A stretch of DNA of 9,711 bases from Clostridia bacterium (GTDB lineage Bacteria; Bacillota; Clostridia; Christensenellales; Maliibacteriaceae): assembly GCA_017935825.1 (NCBI GenBank), contig JAGBGW010000015.1:1-9711 (forward strand), read 5' to 3'. The position numbers and the translations under genes are program-made. Shown here in pieces: positions 7,035 through 9,711 of this stretch (the stretch's first letter is position 1; each line of letters starts with the position of its first letter). The notes beneath the pieces are model-generated. The model saw only the letters and a program-made list of their open reading frames with translations, was not told the DNA's origin and searched no databases.

Positions 7035-7051
7035 CCGCATAAGTGCGGAGG
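7035..7051 (+). promoter_or_regulatory. nadK leader hairpin overlapping its Shine-Dalgarno sequence
   Basis: CCGCA (7035-7039) pairs with TGCGG (7044-7048) around the loop TAAG. The 3' arm contains the first two bases of the ribosome binding site GGAGG (7047-7051). That site is 8 nt before ATG 7060 but only 2 nt before ATG 7054, so it also decides the start. An effect on translation is inference; the stem is short but mostly GC. Confidence 0.45.
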
Positions 7052-7059
7052 AAATGCAT

Positions 7060-7911
7060 ATGCAATGTGTCGGCGTGTATGTCTATAAGGAAAAGAATAT
7101 ACACAAAGAAGCGATCATCGATATCGTGGAATTTTTGTCCTGCCGCGATATTTGTGTCGTTATGTCCCAACGTTTGTGTACATATATCGGTCGGGCGGAA
7201 TTTGGTGTGGACGATGACGTACTCTGGTCCAAACCCGATGTGATGATCGTACTGGGCGGTGACGGCACGCTTTTGGGAGCGGCGCGCAAGGCAAAGGAAG
7301 CCTCCATCCCGATATTCGGCATCAATATGGGTAAACTGGGTTTTTTGAGCGCGGCAGAAACGGACGACTTGCCTCATGCGCTGGAAGAACTGCTTGCAGG
7401 CGACTATCAGGTGGAAGAACGCATGATGATCGACTGCTTCATCGATGATGCGTATATCGGCACAGCCATGAATGACGTGGTGCTTTCCCGTCAGTCCATT
7501 GCCCGCATGATGACCATCTGCGCCCGCGTGGATGGGGAAGTGGTGGATAACTATCAGGCGGACGGCCTTGTGATTTCTACTCCCACAGGTTCCACAGCAT
7601 ATTCCTTTTCCGCAGGCGGACCGATCGTAAGCCCTACGATCGAGTGTATTTTGATTTCTGCCATCTGTCCCCACAGCCTTTATAACAGAAGTGTGGTCGT
7701 AGGTGCCCAAAGCACGATCGAACTTGTTCCCATCGACAGCAGGGGCGATGCAGTTTTAACGCTGGATGGACAGAAGACCTACCCCGTTTGTCAGAATGCC
7801 CGCGTGGTCATCCGCCGCGCACAGCACAGCGCGAAGTTCATTCGCCTGCAGGGTCACAATTTTTATCGCGTACTTCGCAGCAAATTAACCGGGATGAGCC
7901 CGGCAGAATAA
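7060..7911 (+). CDS. nadK: NAD kinase
   Basis: NAD kinase phosphorylates NAD to NADP with ATP or polyphosphate and sets the cell's NADP(H) supply. With ATG 7060 as start the protein has 283 residues, normal for the family. It shows VMIVLGGDGTLL with GGDGT at 66-70 (D68 is the presumed catalytic Asp), then GINMGKLGFL (88-97), MNDVVLSR (137-144), TPTGSTAYSFSAGGPIV (174-190) and ICPHSLYNRSVVV (202-214), all diagnostic NadK blocks. The ATG six bases earlier (7054) is in frame but too close to the ribosome binding site. It is the first gene of the second transcription unit and is followed after 42 nt by argR; NADP made here also serves FolD upstream. I see nothing abnormal in it. Confidence 0.96.
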   Translation: MQCVGVYVYKEKNIHKEAIIDIVEFLSCRDICVVMSQRLCTYIGRAEFGVDDDVLWSKPDVMIVLGGDGTLLGAARKAKEASIPIFGINMGKLGFLSAAETDDLPHALEELLAGDYQVEERMMIDCFIDDAYIGTAMNDVVLSRQSIARMMTICARVDGEVVDNYQADGLVISTPTGSTAYSFSAGGPIVSPTIECILISAICPHSLYNRSVVVGAQSTIELVPIDSRGDAVLTLDGQKTYPVCQNARVVIRRAQHSAKFIRLQGHNFYRVLRSKLTGMSPAE

Positions 7912-7953
7912 AAAAACACATAAAACACATTTGCTTGAAGGAGTGTCGGCATT

Positions 7954-8403
7954 ATGAAACTGACCAGACAGACCATGATTTTGGATATCATCAATAAGAA
8001 TGATATCGCAACGCAGGAAGAGCTGGCGGAAGAACTCAAAAAGCGCAACATCGTTGCCACCCAGGCGACCATTTCCCGCGACATTAAGGAACTGCGTCTG
8101 ATCAAAACCCAGGGTGCCAACGGTATGTACCGCTATGCATTGATGGAACGTGCGGAAGATTCTATGGAAGAGCGCTGGATGCGTCTTTTCTCGGAATCCG
8201 TGCTCAACATCACCGCAGCCAACAACCTGATCGTGCTGCACACGGTAAACGGCACCGCATCTGCAGCGGCAGGCGCCATTGATAAACTGCGCTGGGATGA
8301 GATCATCGGCACCATCGCAGGCGACGATACCATTTTGGTCATTGCCCGTTCCAACGAAGATGTGCCCTCCGTTATGGCACGCTTCCGTCAGATGATGCGC
8401 TAA
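7954..8403 (+). CDS. argR: Arginine repressor ArgR/AhrC
   Basis: ArgR is a hexameric, arginine-sensing DNA-binding protein that represses arginine biosynthesis genes and, in Bacillota, can activate arginine catabolism. The 149-residue length is exactly typical. The N-terminal winged helix (about 1-65) includes the recognition segment ATQATISRDIKELRLIK (35-51). The C-terminal oligomerisation and arginine-binding domain shows VNGTASAAAGAID (98-110) and GTIAGDDTILVI (119-130); the GDD part (123-125) binds arginine in characterised members. ATG 7954 is preceded by AAGGAG (7938-7943). It lies between nadK and recN, a common clostridial arrangement with no obvious arginine genes beside it, so its targets are probably elsewhere. 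I could not identify a convincing ARG box in its own upstream region. Confidence 0.96.
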   Translation: MKLTRQTMILDIINKNDIATQEELAEELKKRNIVATQATISRDIKELRLIKTQGANGMYRYALMERAEDSMEERWMRLFSESVLNITAANNLIVLHTVNGTASAAAGAIDKLRWDEIIGTIAGDDTILVIARSNEDVPSVMARFRQMMR

Positions 8404-8431
8404 TTTCTTTTCATATAAAGGAGAATAAACT

Positions 8432-9711
8432 GTGCTTGAGCATTTGTCGGTGAAGAATCTGGCGCTGATCGACAGCATCGGATTGGATTTTTGTGCCGGC
8501 TTTAATGTGCTGACCGGCGAGACGGGCGCAGGTAAATCGATCATTGTCGATTCGCTGAAGCTTGCCTTGGGCGGCAAGAACGAACGTGATCTGCTTCGAC
8601 GCGGCGCCAAACGTGCCGCGGTCGAGGCAGTATTCAACATCGCGGAAAATGCCGCCGCACATGCGTTTTTACAGCAGGAAATGCTGCCGGACGATGACGA
8701 GACACTGGTCTTGTCAAGAGAATTGAATGAATCGGGCAGAAGCACGTGCAGAGTAAACGGCGTGCTTGTTTCTGCTTCCGTGGTAAAACAGCTGGCGGCG
8801 CTTTTGATCGATATCTACGGTCAGCATGACCACCAATCGCTCCTCAATGCCGCAAGTCATCTGCAGTTTCTGGATGCAAGCGACGAGACGGGCGCGGTGA
8901 AAGCCGACGTGCAGGAATTGTCGGCTCTGCATCGCGATATCCTTTCCATGCGTGCCCGTTTGAAAGAAAACCTGATCGACCCCATGCAGAGGGAGCGTCA
9001 GCTTGACATCCTGCGATTCCAGCGCGATGAGATCGACGCCATGAATCTGAAGGTGGGGGAGGAAGAAGAACTGACCCAGCGGCGTGAAAAACTGGTTGCG
9101 GCAGAACAGATCAGCCAGAATCTTTCTCAGGCCTACACCTGTGTAAGCGGCGGCTCGGCAAGTGCATCGGATTCTCTTTCCGCTGCCGTGGATGCCATGA
9201 GTGATATCGGTCGCTTCGATGAGCAGTATCAGGCGATCAGTCAGGAACTTTCCGATCTTCTCTATCGTCTGGAAGATGCGGGCAGGACCCTTCGAAGCCT
9301 TTCCTTCGATGTGGAATACGACGACCGCGAGCTTGCCGCCATCGAGGCGAGATTGGAAGATATATTTTCTTTGAAGCGTAAGTACGGAAGCGACATTGCA
9401 GCGATCCTTGCATTCCGCGACAAAGCGCAGGAAGAAATCGAGCAGCTGGAATCGGGTGCAAGCGATGCCATCCAGCTTCAAAAGAAGATCGAAGAAAAAG
9501 TGAAGGCATATTACAAGCTTGCCTGTGCCTGCAGCAAAAAGCGAAAAGAAGCGGCAAAGGTGCTTGAAAAAAAGCTTCTTGAACAATTAAAGGAACTTGG
9601 CATGGAAAAGACCTGCTTTGAGGTTTCCTTTGCGGAACTTCCCACGTTGGAAGAGTGTGAATCACGCATGACGGCAAAGGGTCTTGATGTGGTGACGTTC
9701 CTGATTTCGCC
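8432..9711 (+). CDS. recN: DNA repair protein RecN, 5' part (runs off the window)
   Basis: RecN is an SMC-like ATPase that acts early in double-strand break repair with RecA. The frame is open from GTG 8432 to the right edge, giving 426 residues of an expected 550-560. Features are an N-terminal LEHLSVKNLALID start, Walker A GETGAGKS (29-36), the Q-loop segment YGQHDHQSLLN (129-139) and a long helical coiled-coil region (about 155-390). The latter includes the family-typical YDDRELAAIEARLEDI then FSLKRKYG near 296-319. The sequence ends at MTAKGLDVVTFLIS, just before the expected NPGE and GGELSR (signature motif) part, so Walker B and the second head lie outside. GTG is supported by AAAGGAG (8417-8423), 8 nt upstream, and by alignment with the usual MLxxLxIxNxALI start. 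It lies 28 nt after argR with no terminator between. Confidence 0.95.
   Translation, partial: MLEHLSVKNLALIDSIGLDFCAGFNVLTGETGAGKSIIVDSLKLALGGKNERDLLRRGAKRAAVEAVFNIAENAAAHAFLQQEMLPDDDETLVLSRELNESGRSTCRVNGVLVSASVVKQLAALLIDIYGQHDHQSLLNAASHLQFLDASDETGAVKADVQELSALHRDILSMRARLKENLIDPMQRERQLDILRFQRDEIDAMNLKVGEEEELTQRREKLVAAEQISQNLSQAYTCVSGGSASASDSLSAAVDAMSDIGRFDEQYQAISQELSDLLYRLEDAGRTLRSLSFDVEYDDRELAAIEARLEDIFSLKRKYGSDIAAILAFRDKAQEEIEQLESGASDAIQLQKKIEEKVKAYYKLACACSKKRKEAAKVLEKKLLEQLKELGMEKTCFEVSFAELPTLEECESRMTAKGLDVVTFLIS

Noticed and set aside
7889..7920. CCGGG-ATGAG-CCCGG hairpin at the 3' end of nadK as a possible terminator
   Set aside because: It is followed by an A-rich, not T-rich, stretch on the + strand and lies within the nadK coding region, so it is not a normal terminator; argR has no clear own promoter.
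7905..7922. Possible ArgR operator before argR (GAATAAAAA core)
   Set aside because: Only one half resembles the Bacillus ARG box as I recall it; the other half does not match, and A-rich DNA gives such matches by chance.
8714..9586. Minus-strand open frame of 290 codons opposite recN
   Set aside because: It is a shadow of the recN coiled-coil region; its Phe/Leu-rich sequence is the complement of Lys/Glu-rich codons.

Overview
The window is an ordinary-looking chromosomal segment of a Bacillota bacterium, most likely class Clostridia. Evidence for this is the gene order nusB / TsaD-like paralog / folD / xseA / xseB / ispA / dxs / tlyA / nadK / argR / recN, strong AGGAGG-type ribosome binding sites, and an uncharacterised TsaD/Kae1-like paralog directly after nusB. 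Coding sequence is moderately GC-rich and the one real intergenic gap is AT-rich. All genes lie on the + strand and none looks broken. There is no sign of mobile DNA, CRISPR, or tRNA/rRNA genes.

Region 1 (1-6922) reads as one transcription unit. It holds the 3' end of nusB (antitermination), the Kae1/TsaD-like paralog, folD (one-carbon folate metabolism), xseA and xseB (exonuclease VII), ispA (farnesyl diphosphate synthase), dxs (first enzyme of the MEP isoprenoid pathway) and tlyA (rRNA 2'-O-methyltransferase). Gaps are 2-27 nt, and three gene pairs overlap (folD/xseA, xseB/ispA, dxs/tlyA), which suggests translational coupling. The unit ends at a 13-bp hairpin followed by a T-rich tract.

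Region 2 (6923-7059) is the only intergenic region of note. It contains that terminator, a good sigma-A-type promoter (TTGAAA, 17-nt spacer, TATATT), and a short leader with a small hairpin that overlaps the nadK Shine-Dalgarno sequence.

Region 3 (7060-9711) is a second unit: nadK (NAD kinase), argR (arginine repressor) and recN (SMC-like DNA repair ATPase). recN starts at GTG and runs off the right edge after 426 codons.

I found no convincing new defence or mobile system. The points most worth a second look are the TsaD-like paralog, a His at the position of a substrate-binding Arg in DXS, the shortened XseA helical region, and the nadK leader hairpin. There is no gene-free stretch over 300 bases; the longest is 137 nt. 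All readings are by eye, and family numbering is from memory.
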